Source of the DNA: Rhineura floridana
Taxonomy: Eukaryota; Chordata; Lepidosauria; Squamata; Rhineuridae
Direction of reading: 5' to 3'
Assembly (NCBI RefSeq): GCF_030035675.1
Contig: NC_084482.1
Span: forward strand, 221,239,943-221,303,942
DNA: 64,000 nucleotides
Below the pieces are notes generated by a model. The model was not told the DNA's origin, did no database searches, and worked only from the letters and a program-made list of their open reading frames with translations. Within the stretch, counting starts at the first letter, position 1, and each line of letters begins with the position of its first letter. Below are positions 24,190 to 36,559 of this stretch, one piece after another. The translations under genes and the position numbers were made by a program.

Positions 24190-24592
24190 GGGTCAAGAAG
24201 AGAGTCACATGGCTTGGGACCAAAATACGTGATGGAACGCCTCACCTGACATGCCTCTCCTCAACAACAAATGCCCTCCTCTGGGTGCCCACTCCGAGGG
24301 AAGCTCAGAGGATGGCAACAAGGTAGAAGGCCTTCTCAGTGGTGGCCCCAAAATTATGGAATGATATATGCGATGAGGTGCGCCTGATGCCAACAGTGTT
24401 ACCTTTTTGACACCAGGTCAAGACTTTCCTCTTCTCCCAGGCATTTTAGCATGTGCTTTTAAATTGCTTTTTAAAATGTTTTTAAAATTTGTATGTCTGT
24501 TTTTAATGTTTTTAATTGTTGTAAATCGCCCAGAGAGCATCGGCTATGGGGCGGTATATAAATGCAATAAAATAAATAAATAAATAAATCCC
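24190..24592 (+). repeat. L2 LINE 3' end
   Basis: Decayed L2 C-terminal coding sequence (GGTGCCCACTCCGAGGGAAG, GGCATTTTAGCATGTG region), the 3' UTR with GTAAATCGCCCAGAGAGCAT and CGGTATATAAATGCAATAAA, and an AAAT-repeat tail. Shared with unit C (about 45262-45665). Confidence 0.85.
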
Positions 24593-24619
24593 AGTGTGCC
24601 TCACTGGTCAGGCTATTAG

Positions 24620-25000
<381 letters not shown>

Positions 25001-25100
25001 TGACTGATGAATGTTGAAGGTATGGATTTAGTACCTGTGCTATTTAACCTTCCACTGCAGGGATGCTGTCGTGGAAATGGGTGCCTGGCCCTGGATATTT

Positions 25101-25313
25101 GGGGAGGGACTGCAGCTCAGAAGGGGAACACCTGCTTTGCATGTAGAAGGTCCAAGGTTTAGTCCCTGGCAGCTCCAAGAGGGATGAAAGGATCCGGTAG
25201 GAGGTGCTGGGAAAGGTCTTTCTCTGCCTGACATCCACAGCTAGTTGCTGTAAGCAGGCGGGACTAGATGGACCAATTCTCTGATCTGGTAGAATACAAC
25301 TTCCTCTGTTCTT
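25101..25313 (+). mobile_element. tRNA-derived SINE
   Basis: The head resembles a tRNA: GCAGCTCAGAAGGGGAACA as A-box region and AAGGTTTAGTCCCTGG as B-box region. A body with CTGCCTGACATCCACAGC and a tail GATCTGGTAGAATACAACTT follow. Unit C has the same insertion (46177-46402); unit A keeps only the tail (4577-4619). Not a tRNA gene: the acceptor stem and anticodon arm are not formed. Confidence 0.75.
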
Positions 25314-25911
25314 GGGGCTTTTTGATCATTCAGTGCGAAAAGTGCCTCTACCTGGCACCTTCTGCTGCCCCGTGATGAAAAATCTTACCTTGCAGCAGCA
25401 GGAAGAGAGGTCAGGAGCTCCCAAACTCCAGCAGAGCATCTTCTCCTGCATCCTCAACAGATGATTGACACTCTGTGCCTTGTACTGTAAACCCCCAGTG
25501 GGAAGAGATGCTCCCGGGAGCACCCGCTGCCTCCTCCCTCTTCCTTCCTCTGCCCAAAGGTCAGCTTTTGTCTTTGAAGCAGGAAGATCGGCAGTTTGGA
25601 GAAGAGGAAGCGGAGGTGGAGGCTACAATTTGTAGGGAATGACCTCCAGAAGACAGGACAGAGAGCAAGATTTAGCTTTGCCAGCCCTGGTGGGAAGTCT
25701 GGAAGCAGAACTGGAGCACAGAGACTCTTTGACTCAGGCAGAGACACAGCAAAGGCAGCAGGCAAGAAGGTCCCCGAGAAAGGCTCCTTGGCAGCTGGAA
25801 CAAGGGCTGTTCCCTCAGCTAGCAGAGATCCCGGGAAAGCAGGAATTGCAGCAGCGCCCTTGAAAGGGGACGTTTGCTCCGGCAGGAAAGGGTCCAGAGA
25901 AGGCAGGAATT
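25314..25911 (+). other. Conserved purine-rich intron block, unit B
   Basis: Counterpart of 4620-5250 and 46403-46925. The long frame of units A and C is shifted here, leaving 112 codons from 25596; the shorter frame starting MTSRRQDREQDL (25639-25863) is intact. The match to A and C stops abruptly at 25911, where a unit B-specific segment begins. Confidence 0.5.
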
Positions 25912-26051
25912 CCCATATTGAAATGCCTGGTTGATTTTTAATTAATTTAATAAATTTTGGCTGGGACCCAATGATAATGTGGGACATGTTCAGTAAGAAC
26001 CAACTGTCATTGTTCTAAAAGCCAGACCCACAGCTGCTGGGCTTGGGTAAT
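25912..26051. other. Unit B-specific intron segment
   Basis: Short unassigned sequence with an AATTTAATAAATTTT tract between the conserved block and a MITE. It begins the interval (to about 28370) that replaces roughly 8 kb of intron present in A and C. Confidence 0.4.
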
Positions 26052-26276
26052 CAGGGGGCCACACCCACACCAGACTTGATTTCACTGGAGACAGTCATGG
26101 CTTCCCTCAGAGAATCCTGGGAAATGTAGTTAGTGAAGGGTGCTGAGAGTTGCTAGGAGACGCCCTGTTCCCCTCACAGAGCGTCAATCAGAGTGGCTAA
26201 CTGTTAAACCAGTCTGGCCACTGGAGCTCTCTCAGTGGAATAGGAGTCTCCTCTCAGCACCCTTCACAAACTACAA
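26052..26276. mobile_element. Long-TIR MITE, one end lost
   Basis: Begins GGGGCCACACCCACACCAG and contains arms GTTAGTGAAGGGTGCTGAGA (26130s) and CTCTCAGCACCCTTCACAAA (26252s) that pair. This is a common palindromic MITE of squamates. The right arm is cut at about 26276, where BovB sequence starts, so the outer right terminus and TSD are missing. Confidence 0.75.
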
Positions 26277-28366
26277 TATGATCTCTGGTGCCTCTTCCCT
26301 TTCTAAATCTAGCTTGGATGTCTGGCATTTCTCGCTCCATATATGGTAAGAGCCTTTGTTGTAGAATCTTGAGCATTACTTTACTTGCATGGGATATTAA
26401 GGCAATAGTTCGATAATTACTGCATTTCCTGGGATCCCCTTTCTTTGGAATCGGGATGTATATGGAACACTTCCAGCCTGTGGGCCATTGTTTAGTTTTC
26501 CATATTTCTTGACAGATGTTTGTCAAAATTTGGACAGATTCAGTCTCAGTAGCTTGTAGCCATCTGTTCCTGGTCATTTGTTTCCTCCAAGTATTTTAAG
26601 AGCAGCTTTCACCTCGCATTCTAAAATTTCTGGTTCTTCATCATATGGCTCCTCCGTGAATGAATCTGTCAACTTTGCATCTCTTTTATAGAGTTCTTCA
26701 GGGTATTGCTTCCATCTTCCTTTTATTTCATCTTGGTCAGTCAGTGTGTTCCCCTGTTGATTATTCCACATCTCTACTCTTGCTTTAAATTTCCCTTTCA
26801 TTTCTCTAATCTTTTGGAACAGGGCTCTTGTTTTTCCCTTTTTGTTGTCCTCTTCTATTTCTATACAATAACTATTGAAACAGTTCTCTTTGTCCCTACC
26901 TACTAGTCGCTGTATTGTTGCATTTAGGGTTCTGACTGTGTTTCTGTCTCCTTTTGCTTTCCTTTTCTCTTTAACCATTTTAAGAGTTTCTTCAGTCATC
27001 CATTGAAGTTTTTCTCTCTTTTGAACTAGAGGTATTGTCTTTTTGCATTCTTCCCTGATAATGTGTCTGAGTTCACTCTATAGTTCTTCTGGTTCTCTGT
27101 CAACTAAGTTTAAAGCCTCAAACCTGTTCCTTATTTGATCTTTATATTTTTCTGGGATTTTATTTAAATTGTATTTTGACATTGTGATTACTTTGTTGTT
27201 CTTCTTTAGCTTTACTCTGATTTTCGATATGACCAGTTCATGATCTGTACCACAGTCTGCTCCTGGTGTTGTTTTCGCAGAAAGTATGGAACTTCTCCAT
27301 CTTCTGTTGCCCGTTATATAATCAATTCGATTCCCATATTGACCATCTGGTGATGTCCACGTGTACAGTCGTCTTTTCGGTTGCTCAAAAAATGTGTTTG
27401 CAAGAAACAAATTATTGGCTTCACAGAATTCAATAAGTCTGTCTCCTGCTTCATTTCTGTCTCCTAAGCCCCATTTCCCCACAATTCCTAGTTCTTCTCT
27501 GTTCCCTGCTTTTGCATTCCAGTCCCCCATGATTATCATCTTATCTTGTTTTGGTGTGTGATCAATTTCCTCCTGTACTTCTGTGTAATATCTCTCCAAT
27601 TCTTCTTCTTCTACGTTTGACGTTGGAGCATAGACTTGTATGGTGGTTATGTTGATAGGTTTCCCATTTAATCTCATTGATATCACTCGCTCAGACCTTG
27701 CGTTGTAGCTCCTAATTGCTCTTGCTACATCACTTCTCACTATTAAAGCAACCCCATTTCTTCTTAATGTTTCATTTCCTGCATAAAATCTTTTGTAGTT
27801 GCCTGATTGGAAATGTCCCATTCCTGTCCATTTTAGTTCGCTCACACCAAGTATTGTCATGTTGATGTGCTCCATTTCTTGCTTGACAATTTCTAACTTT
27901 CCCTGGTTCATGCTTCTCACATTCCATGTTGCTATCGTGTGCGTCCTACAACTCCGGACTCTACTTTCACATCTGTGCGCATCAGCCTCTGGGCTTCCTT
28001 TCAGCTTTGAGCCAGCTGCGTCATTAGTCACAGCGCTGCTCATACTTGTCCTTTGTTCTTCCCCAGTAGCTCGGTGAGTGCCTTCTGACCTGGGGGTCTC
28101 ATCTTCCAGCAGTATCTCGTATTGCATTTTGGATACTCTGTTCATAGGGTTTTCATGGTAAGAGATATTCAGAGGTGGTTTACCATTGCCTTCCTCTGAG
28201 TTTGGATGCATCTTAGTCTGGTGTCTCAGCTTTGACCATTCCGCCATGGGTGCCCCTGCTAGGAGTCTAGCCTCTTGGTCTAGACTCCTGACGGCATTGC
28301 TCTCAGCTTCTTCAACACTCTCAAACCCCCTCATCACGTTAAGGTGTGCATCCTAAAGAGGTATGG
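26277..28366 (-). mobile_element. BovB/RTE LINE, 5' part, 3' end missing
   Basis: The minus strand frame 28337-27078 (419 residues) has an N-terminal leader and an APE endonuclease: TIATWNVRSM, SELKWTGMGHF, GDWNAKAG, YTWTSPDGQYGNRIDYI and DHELVISK. This matches the BovB endonuclease often annotated as craniofacial development protein 2-like. Further frames (26999-26574, 26577-26254) cover the connector and the start of RT (PIPKKGDPRKCSNYRTIAL, KGRGTRDH). RT motifs A to C and the 3' end are absent, the opposite of usual 5' truncation, so a deletion fused it to the MITE at 26276. Frame breaks near 27080 and 26576. Confidence 0.92.
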
Positions 28367-28402
28367 CTGGAAGAACAAGATCTAATTGTACAGGGGTTGA
28401 TG
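28367..28402 (+). repeat. Short templated duplication at the BovB junction
   Basis: GGCTGGAAGAACAAGATCTA and following bases repeat sequence found about 250 bp downstream (28615-28650) in normal order. The copy sits exactly between the BovB 5' end and the resumed intron, as expected from template-switch or microhomology repair. Confidence 0.6.
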
Positions 28403-29197
28403 AAGCTGGATTGGTTTCCACAGTGTCACTGAACTGAGGTTTTTGAACAGTTTCTTGTCCACAAGAGACATTTGGATCTACACGTCCCTGTGCTATTCAT
28501 CTCCAGGAGATCTAAGATCTTTCTTTGTTATGGAGAGAGGAGAATAATTTCAGTTCAGAATTAACTAGCTTATCTGTATCTTTGAAAGAAATGTCAAATC
28601 TGGGCTTTGTCTCTTGGCTGGAAGAACAAGATCTAATTGTACAGGGCTTAGACGAATGGAAGAGATCAGTTGGTATGAATCTGGAAAATATCTTGTAGAA
28701 GGTTATAACGGGAACAAAATGAGGATGCCGTACCTGCGGTTGCCAGTGAAATACACACTCCGCATTCTTGTTACAGTTCAGAACATCTTTGCAAACTCGT
28801 GTAGTGTTGGTCTTTGGCCATCCCTGTCTTAGCTCAGCTAAATTTAATCCCTTGAATCTTCAGGTGGTACTTGGAAGGGTCTTTATCTGAAAACCTGCAG
28901 AGCAGCTGCCAGCCAGTATAGACAGTATTGAGCTAGAGGGACCAGGGGTCTGATTCAGTATATCACAGTTTCTTTTGTTCTTATATTCCTGTCTGACCGG
29001 CTCTTTTGACTGCAGTCAAATTATTAAGAATCAAGGAGAAGTGAGCTGTGCCCAATTTGTCCTCTTCTGCAGATTTGCTGCCCTTCCCTTCCTCCTCACC
29101 CCACTGCTTATTGCCTATTATTTTAGAAATGTATATCACAGTTGCATGGCAGTAGGAGGAAATCCAGACAAATCTGGGCTTAGTGACATCAAGTGTT
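28403..29197 (+). repeat. Intronic repeat R and flank, unit B
   Basis: Counterpart of 13200-13910 in unit A. It includes the tail of a tRNA-derived SINE (about 28895-28995) and about 90 bp near 28670-28770 that A and C have lost. No gene. Confidence 0.65.
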
Positions 29198-29202
29198 ATA
29201 TG

Positions 29203-29365
29203 TGTTTTAAATTGTTTGAAGTATTTAAATTGTGTTTTAAATTGTTTTTAAAAGATCTGTTTTAAATTTGTATATTTGTTTTTAATGTTTTTAGGTACTG
29301 TAAACCGCCCAGAGAGCTTTGGCTATGGGGCAGTATATAAATACAATCAGTCAATCAATCAATAA
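29203..29365 (+). mobile_element. L2 LINE 3' end with 5-bp TSD
   Basis: A 163-bp L2 tail with TACTGTAAACCGCCCAGAGA and GCAGTATATAAATACAATCA, then TCAATCAATCAATAA. Flanked by ATATG (29198-29202 and 29366-29370). Units A and C have the empty site (GTTATATGGACCTG). Unit B-specific. Confidence 0.88.
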
Positions 29366-29370
29366 ATATG

Positions 29371-29633
29371 GACCTGTTTCTGGTCAAAAGTAACTAGTCT
29401 TGTCTATTTCCTTCAAAGAGTCGGACCTCCATTCGTGTTGGGAAGAAAGAGAAGATGCCTTTATCCTGGATCCCAAAGAAGAGGCGACATCAACAGGTAG
29501 ATGTTCAGCTGCGTTGTGAGGGCCTTTTTGGTTTGGGAATTGTAGGATTGTTCGGTTCCTGTGTGATATCATTCCTTGCAGATTAATTAACCCATCAGGG
29601 TGTGAGTTCTCCTGGAGGACGTCTTAGATGTCT
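29371..29633. other. Intron block displaced relative to unit A
   Basis: Matches 7339-7595 of unit A and 49057-49300 of unit C but lies downstream of the block that matches 13.2-13.9 kb of A. The order of intron blocks is therefore rearranged in unit B. Confidence 0.65.
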
Positions 29634-29780
29634 TTAAGAACATAAGAAGAGCCTGTTGGATCAGGCCAATGGCCCCTCTAGTGCAGCATGCCTATGGGAA
29701 GCAAGCAGACAGGACCTGAATGCAACTGTTGCTCCCTCCTGCAGTTCCCAGCAACTGATATTTAGAAGTATCCTGTCCCT
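29634..29780 (-). repeat. CR1 3' fragment
   Basis: AAGAACATAAGAAGAGCCTG and GATCAGGCCAATGGCCCCTC are the antisense CR1 3' end. Longer than the decayed counterparts at 7596 and 49308. Confidence 0.8.
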
Positions 29781-30126
29781 TACTGTCTGGGTCTTTTTGC
29801 TTTATGTACAGTTTCCTGTCCACAAGTGACATTTGGATATACATACCCTTGTGCTATTCAACTATAGGAAATCTAAGATCTTTCTTTGTTTTGGAGCAGG
29901 GAGAATAATTTCAGTTCAGAATTGATTAGTTTATCTGTATCTTTGAAAGAAATTTCAAAACTGTGCTCAGGTAATCTTGGTTTCATCTGGGAATGCAAAG
30001 ACACAAGAGGAGGAATAATGGAAATGTAAAAATAAAGAAGCAGATAATTGGGCTTGATCTGTGATGAAATGCTTTGTTTTTGCCTTGAAATTCCAATGCT
30101 TTTTTTTCAACTCTCTTCCCCCTCAG
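29781..30126 (+). other. Unit B intron end and ZNF splice acceptor
   Basis: 29810-29975 is a further partial copy of intronic repeat R. Then comes the empty target of the Vingi-like insertion (GAATGCAAAGACACAAGAGG), and a branch/pyrimidine region TTTTTTTTCAACTCTCTTCC ending at CAGCAG (30124-30129). Confidence 0.65.
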
Positions 30127-32435
30127 CAGGTGATGGGCAGAAGAATGAGAATACTAGAGAACCGCAGATGGTGCCACTGGTAATAGCCAAGACTGAGAGT
30201 CAGAAAGAGATGTTTGGAAATCATGGGGGACCAAAAACATCTGAAATAAAGCAGGCAAAGAATGAGAGCAAGAAATCCTCTACTTCTCATACTTTTCATG
30301 CCAGAACACACACTGGAGAAAAACCATTTAAATCCATGGAGTGTGGAAAGAGCTTCAGTGTAAGCGGTAACCTTAAAATACATCACAGAACCTACACAGG
30401 GAACAAGCCATTTAAATGCAGGGAGTGTGGAAAGAGCTTTAGTCAGAGCAGTAACCTTACATTACATGAAAGAACCCACACAGGGGAGAAACCATTTAAA
30501 TGCAGGGAGTGTAGAAAGAGCTCCAGTGTAAAAAATAGCCTTACTTTCCATCACAGAACGCACATAGGGGAGCAACCATTTAAAGGCAGGCAATGTGGAA
30601 AGAGCTTCAGTGGAAGTGGTAACCTTAAATTACACCACAGAACCCACACAGGGAACAAGTCATTTAAATGCAAGGAGTGTGGAAAGAGCTTCAGTCGGAA
30701 TGATCACCTTACATTACATGAAAGAAACCTCCCATCTAGGGAGACAATTGGACCCTTGCATGATAAGGGAGTCAAAGGTGTACTAAAGAACGATAAGGAG
30801 ATTGCAGAGAAGCTAAATGAATTCTTTGCATCTGTCTTCACAGTGGAAGATATAGGGCAGATCCCTGAACCTGAACTAACATTTGCAGGAAGGGATTCTG
30901 AGGAACTAAGACAAATAGTGGTAACGAGAGATGAAGTTCTAAGCTTAATGGATAATATAAAAACTGACAAATCACCGGGCCCGGATGGCATCCACCTGAG
31001 AGTTCTCAAAGAACTCAAAGGTGAAATTGCTGATCTGCTAACTAAAATATGTAACTTGTCCCTCGGGTCCTCCTCCGTGCCTGAGGACTGGAAAGTGGCA
31101 AATGTAACGCCAATCTTCAAAAAGGGATCCAGAGGGGATCCCGGAAATTACAGGCCAGTTAGCGTAACTTCTGTCCCTGGAAAACTGGTAGAAAGTATTA
31201 TTAAAGCTAGATTAACTAAGCACATAGAAGAACAAGCCTTGCTGAAGCAGAGCCAGCATGGCTTCTGCAAGGGAAAGTCCTGTCTCAGTAACCTATTAGA
31301 ATTCTTTGAGAGTGTCAACAAGCATATAGATAGAGGTGATCCAGTGGACATAGTGTACTTAGACTTTCAAAAAGCGTTTGACAAGGTACCTCACCAAAGG
31401 CTTCTGAGGAAGCTTAGCAGTCATGGAATAAGAGGAGAGGTCCTCTTGTGGATAAGAAATTGGTTAAGAAGCAGAAAGCAGAGAGTAGGAATAAACGGAC
31501 AGTTCTCCCAATGGAGGGCTGTAGAAAGTGGAGTCCCTCAAGGATCGGTATTGGGACCTGTACTTTTCAACTTGTTCATTAATGACCTAGAATTAGGAGT
31601 GAGCAGTGAAGTGGCGAAGTTTGCTGATGACACTAAATTGTTCAGGGTTGTTAAAACAAAAAGGGATTGCGAAGAGCTCCAAAAAGACCTCTCAAAACTG
31701 AGTGAATGGGCGGAAAAATGGCAAATGCAATTCAATATAAACAAGTGTAAAATTATGCATATTGGAGCAAAAAATCTAAATTTCACATATACGCTCATGG
31801 GGTCTGAACTGGCGGTGACCGACCAGGAGAGGGACCTCGGGGTTGTGGTGGACAGCACAATGAAAATGTCGACCCAGTGTGCGGCAGCTGTGAAAAAGGC
31901 AAATTCCATGCTAGCAATAATTAGGAAAGGTATTGAAAATAAAACAGCCGATATCATAATGCCGTTGTATAAATCTATGGTGCGACCGCATTTGGAATAC
32001 TGTGTACAGTTCTGGTCGCCTCATCTCAGAAAGGATATTATAGAGTTGGAAAAGGTTCAGAAGAGGGCAACCAGAATGATCAAGGGGATGGAGCGACTCC
32101 CTTACGAGGAAAGGTTGCAGCATTTGGGGCTTTTTAGTTTAGAGAAAAGGCGGGTCAGAGGAGACATGATAGAAGTGTATAAAATTATGCATGGCATTGA
32201 GAAAGTGGATAGAGAAAAGTTCTTCTCCCTCTCTCATAATACTAGAACTCGTGGACATTCCAAGAAGCTGAATGTTGGAAGATTCAGGACAGACAAAAGG
32301 AAGTACTTCTTTACTCAGCGCATAGTTAAACTATGGAATTTGCTCCCACAAGATGCAGTAATGGCCACCAGCTTGGATGGCTTTAAAAGAAGATTAGACA
32401 AATTCATGGAGGACAGGGCTATCAATGGCTACTAG
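30127..32435 (+). CDS. Chimeric exon: zinc fingers fused in frame to CR1 reverse transcriptase
   Basis: An exon starting at the same tandem acceptor as unit A, phase 1, runs open through a linker and five finger modules, then from about 30732 straight into a CR1 insertion and on to the CR1 stop at 32433-32435. The CR1 part (about 568 residues) has all RT blocks: [23 protein letters not shown], motif [13 protein letters not shown], motif [12 protein letters not shown], motif C FADD, and the thumb to EDRAINGY. Fingers 1 (KSMEC), 3 (CRKSSS) and 4 (KGRQC) show lost ligands or core changes; 2 is sound; 5 (HERN) is cut by the CR1. Joined to the exons at 23674 or 23770 and 24854 it predicts about 836 residues. 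Its role is unknown; the frame may be open only because the CR1 is young. Confidence 0.7.
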
Positions 32436-32652
32436 CCATGATGGCTGTGCTCTGCCACCCTAGTCAGAGGCAGCATGCTTCTGAAAACCAGTTGCCGGAA
32501 GCCTCAGGAGGGGAGAGTGTTCTTGCACTCGGGTCCTGCTTGCGGGCTTCCCCCAGGCACCTGGTTGGCCACTGTGAGAACAAGATGCTGGACTAGATGG
32601 GCCACTGGCCTGATCCAGCAGGCTCTTCTTATGTTCTTATGTTCTTATGTTC
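30732..32652 (+). mobile_element. CR1 LINE inside the unit B ZNF exon
   Basis: A 5'-truncated CR1, sense to the gene, lacking the endonuclease but with an undamaged RT frame. The 3' UTR ends in three TTCTTATG-type units at 32652. The target is a finger linker: upstream ATTACATGAAAGAA, downstream ACAGGCGAGAAACC. No TSD is visible, and the junctions are flush or lose a few bases. Similarity to the other CR1 copies is very high, so it is one of the younger insertions. Confidence 0.95.
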
Positions 32653-33342
32653 ACAGGCGAGAAACCATTTAAATGGAAGGAGTGTGGAAAGAGGTTGAGT
32701 CAAAATTGTCACCTTACATTACATGAAAGAACACAAACAGGGGAGAAAATATTGAAATGCAGGGAGTGTGGAAAGAGCTTCAGTCATAGCAGTAAGCTTA
32801 CTTTACATGAAAGCACCCACACAGGGGAGAAACCATTTAAATACAGAGAGTGTGGAAAGAGCTTCAATCATAGTAGTAACCTTAAAGTACATGAAAGAAC
32901 CCACATAGGCGAGAAACCATTTAAATGCAGGGAGTGTGGAAAGAGCTTCAGTCGGAGCAGTGACCTTACTTCGCATCAAAGAACCCACACAGGGGAGAAA
33001 CCATTTAAATGCAGAGAGTGTGGAAAGAGCTTCAGTCAGAGTGGTAACCTTAACGTACATGAAAGAACCTACATAGGCGAGAAACCATTTAAATGCAGGG
33101 AGTGTGGAAAGAGCTTCAGTCGGAGCAGTCACCTTACTTTGCATCAAAGAACCCATACAGGGGAGAAACCATTTAAGTGCAGGGAGTGTGGAAAGAGCTT
33201 CAATGTAAGCGGTCGCCTTAAATTACATCACAGAACACACACAGGCGAGAAACCCTTTAAATGCATGGAGTGTGGACAGAGCTTTAGTCAGAGAAGTAAG
33301 CTTACTTCACATCAAAGAACCCACATGAGAGAAACCATTTAA
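32653..33342 (+). pseudogene. Severed C-terminal zinc-finger array, unit B
   Basis: The rest of the ZNF exon after the CR1: eight finger modules. Modules 1 (KWKEC) and 3 (KYREC) have lost the first cysteine and module 5 ends HERTY with the last histidine lost; 2, 4, 6, 7 and 8 look complete. The frame ends HMRETI-stop, again by a shift in the linker. It could be translated only by internal initiation or splicing around the CR1, for which I see no evidence. Confidence 0.85.
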
Positions 33343-33790
<448 letters not shown>

Positions 33791-34530
33791 CTCTTCATCT
33801 TGCAGGCTACATAGATTAAAGCCCTATACAGGTTGGGGCCAGGATGCTTAAAAAATTATCTCACCTATTATATATGCAGCCCATCACTGAAATCTGCAGA
33901 GGATGGCCTCTTACGCATACCATCTCATTAGGAAGTCCACTCTGTATGATAGAGAAACCTGGCCTTTTGTGTGGTGGCATCTACTTTTTTGAACTTCCTC
34001 CTGTTACATATCAGACAGGTGTTTTTTTTGTGTGTTGCCTATAGAAGACCTTCCTTTTTCAACAAACCTTTTAAGTGCAGAGCTTTATTACTGTTTCTGT
34101 GGGATTTTAAAAGGTAAAGGTGTCCCCGCACTTGTAGTCCGAGTCGTTTCTGACTCTTAGGGTGACGTCTTGCGACATTTACTAGGCAGACCGTATATAT
34201 GAGGTGGGACTGCCAGTTCCTTCCCCGGTCTTTCTTTACCCCCCAGCATATGCCGGGCACTCATTTTACTGACCACGGATGGATGGGAGGCTGAGTGGAC
34301 CTCGACCCCTTTTACCGGAGATTCGATTTCCTCCTTCCATTGGAATCGAACTGCAGACGTGAGCAGAGCTTCGGCTGCGTTACTGCCGCTTACCACTCTG
34401 CGTCACGGAGGGTCTGTGTGGAATTTTAAAATGTTTTTAATTGGTTTGCATATGAAATGTTTTTTTTATTGTTGGTATTTTTGAGATACTTTCTGGGAAG
34501 TGATTTCTAAATGAAAATAAAATAATACTA
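33791..34530 (+). repeat. Old L2-like 3' end, unit B, split by a SINE
   Basis: Paralogue of 17020-17755 with the same SINE inside. Confidence 0.55.
34111..34416 (-). mobile_element. Sauria-type SINE, unit B copy
   Basis: Same 306-bp insertion as 17341-17646. TSDs at 34098-34110 (TGTGGGATTTTAA) and 34417-34429, the latter with one mismatch. Confidence 0.85.
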
Positions 34531-34667
34531 GTCCTTGTTTCTAATGGTCTCCTTACTGATTGTTTTCATATAGTTTAGTTTAGCATACCTTTAACTGTTG
34601 ATTTTATTGATTTTTAGTGTTTTTTAAATGTTGATTTTTTTATTGACCATTTTAATGTACATTTTAT

Positions 34668-36542
34668 TTTTTATTTTTTAATAATTTTTATTCAAATTTT
34701 TCAAAAGACAAACAAAACAAAGTCAAAAAAACATAACAATACATCAACAAAAAATGAAAATAAAATAGTTGACTTCCAATTTGTCGCAGATCAGCTATAA
34801 GTATATAATATACATCAAACCTGTCCCTTAATATATACATACAGAATCCCTTTTCTCCATAGGCTGTCTTAATTAATCATCAAATCCCAGTATTATCATT
34901 TTATTTTGATCTTTCAACAAAAAGTCCAAGAGAGGCTTCCATTCCTTAAGAAATGTATCCGTCGATTTTTCTCTAAGTAAACATGTCAATTTATCCATTT
35001 CTACTAAGTCCATTAATTTCAATAGCCATTCTTCCATTGTTGGTATTGATTCCATTTTCCACTTTTGTGCATATAATAATCTTGCTGCCGTAATCATATA
35101 TAATATTATTCTTCCATATTTCTTTTCTATTTGTTTATCCATAAAACCCAATAAAAAAAAATCTGGTTTTGACTGAATATTTATCTTTAGAATTTTTTGC
35201 ATCTTCCTACCTATCTGTGCCCAAAATGATTTTGCCTTTTTACATAACCACCACATATGATAAAATGATCCTTCTTGTTGTTTACATTTCCAACAAACAT
35301 TAGAAACATTACTATACATTTTTGACAACTTTTCTGGAGTCATGTACCAACGGTACATCATTTTATAAAAATTTTCTTTAAGATTATAGCATAGTGTAAA
35401 TTTCAAACCTTTTTTCCACATATATTCCCATTGGTCCATTTGTATGTTATGACCAAAATTTTTTGCCCACTTTACCATACACTCTTTTACTTGTTCTTCC
35501 TCCATATCCATTTTCAATAAGAGTTTATACATTTTCGCAATTATATTTTCATCATTTGTACACAATCCTATTTCAAAATCAGATTTACTTATTTCAAACC
35601 CATACATTTTCTTGTCCATTTTATATCTTTCTAACAATTGTAAATAGGCAAACCATTGAAAACTATATCCTTCCTTTGTCAGTTGTTCTCTCTCTTTCAT
35701 TGTATATTCTCCATGTACATTTTCTAATAGTTCTTGATAAGTTAACCATTTCTCTTTTCCAGTCATTTCTCTTCTATAAAACGCTTCTTGACTTGAGACA
35801 CATAATGGTATTTTCGAATAAAACCTTGGTTTGTATCTATTCCATATTTTCAACAGAGGACGTCTTATAAAATGATTGTTAAAGTCTACATTTACTTTTA
35901 CTTTGTCATACCATAGATATCCATGCCATCCCCACTTCAAATTATGGCCCTCCAAATCCAATAGTCTTTTATTCCTCAATAAAATCCATTCCTTTATCCA
36001 GACTAAACAGCAGGCAGCAAAATAAAGTCTCAGATTTGGTAATCCCAGTCCTCCTCTTTCTTTGGCATCTTGTAGTAGTTTAAATTTAACTCTTGGTTTT
36101 TTTCCTTGCCATACAAATTTAGAGATATCTTTTTGCCATTGTTTAAAAGGTAAATCAGAGGATATTACAGGTATTGTTTGAAACAAAAACATCATTCTCG
36201 GTAATACATTCATTTTTATCACAGATATTCTACCCATTAATGACAGTTGTAGTTTATCCCATCTTAGCAAGTCTTTCTTAATCTCTGTCCATAATTTTTC
36301 ATAATTATTATGAAACAACTTTGAGTTTTTATTTGTCATAATGATACCTAAATATTTCAACTTTTTTCTGTTGTAAAATCTGTCTTGTCCATTAACTCTT
36401 TCTGTTCCCTTAAAGTTAAATTTTTCACCAACATCTTTGTTTTTTGATTGTTGATCTTAAATCCTGCTAACGGTCCAAATTCTTTTAATTTGTCCATCAA
36501 TATATGAATTCCTTACAAAGGGTTTTCTAGTAAATTATCAAA
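34668..36542 (-). mobile_element. L1 LINE, 5'-truncated, 17-bp TSD
   Basis: The minus strand carries the C-terminal part of L1 ORF2 (36360-34873, 495 residues, starting MKYLGIIMTNKNSK). It includes the C-terminal cysteine region CWKCKQQEGSFYHMWWLC. The low-coordinate end is an A-rich tail read in reverse. Flanks repeat TTTAATGTACATTTTAT at 34651-34667 and 36543-36559. Unit A has the empty site near 17886-17902, so this is a unit B-specific insertion. Close to the full-length copy at 55506-61107, but it keeps a C-terminal end that the latter lacks. Confidence 0.95.
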
Positions 36543-36559
36543 TTTAATGTACATTTTAT

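Noticed and set aside
27078-28337. Host gene craniofacial development protein 2-like
   Set aside because: That label is commonly given to BovB endonuclease; the sequence is followed by BovB RT and is part of a LINE.
30048-32435. R2-like site-specific retrotransposon (zinc fingers plus RT)
   Set aside because: The fingers are KRAB-type C2H2 with TGEKPF linkers, the RT is CR1 with a CR1 3' end, and the junction is an insertion into a finger exon shared with unit A.
35463-35870. Plus-strand frames over L1 (also 56213-56620)
   Set aside because: They are antisense shadows of L1 ORF2, present in both copies only because the copies are alike.
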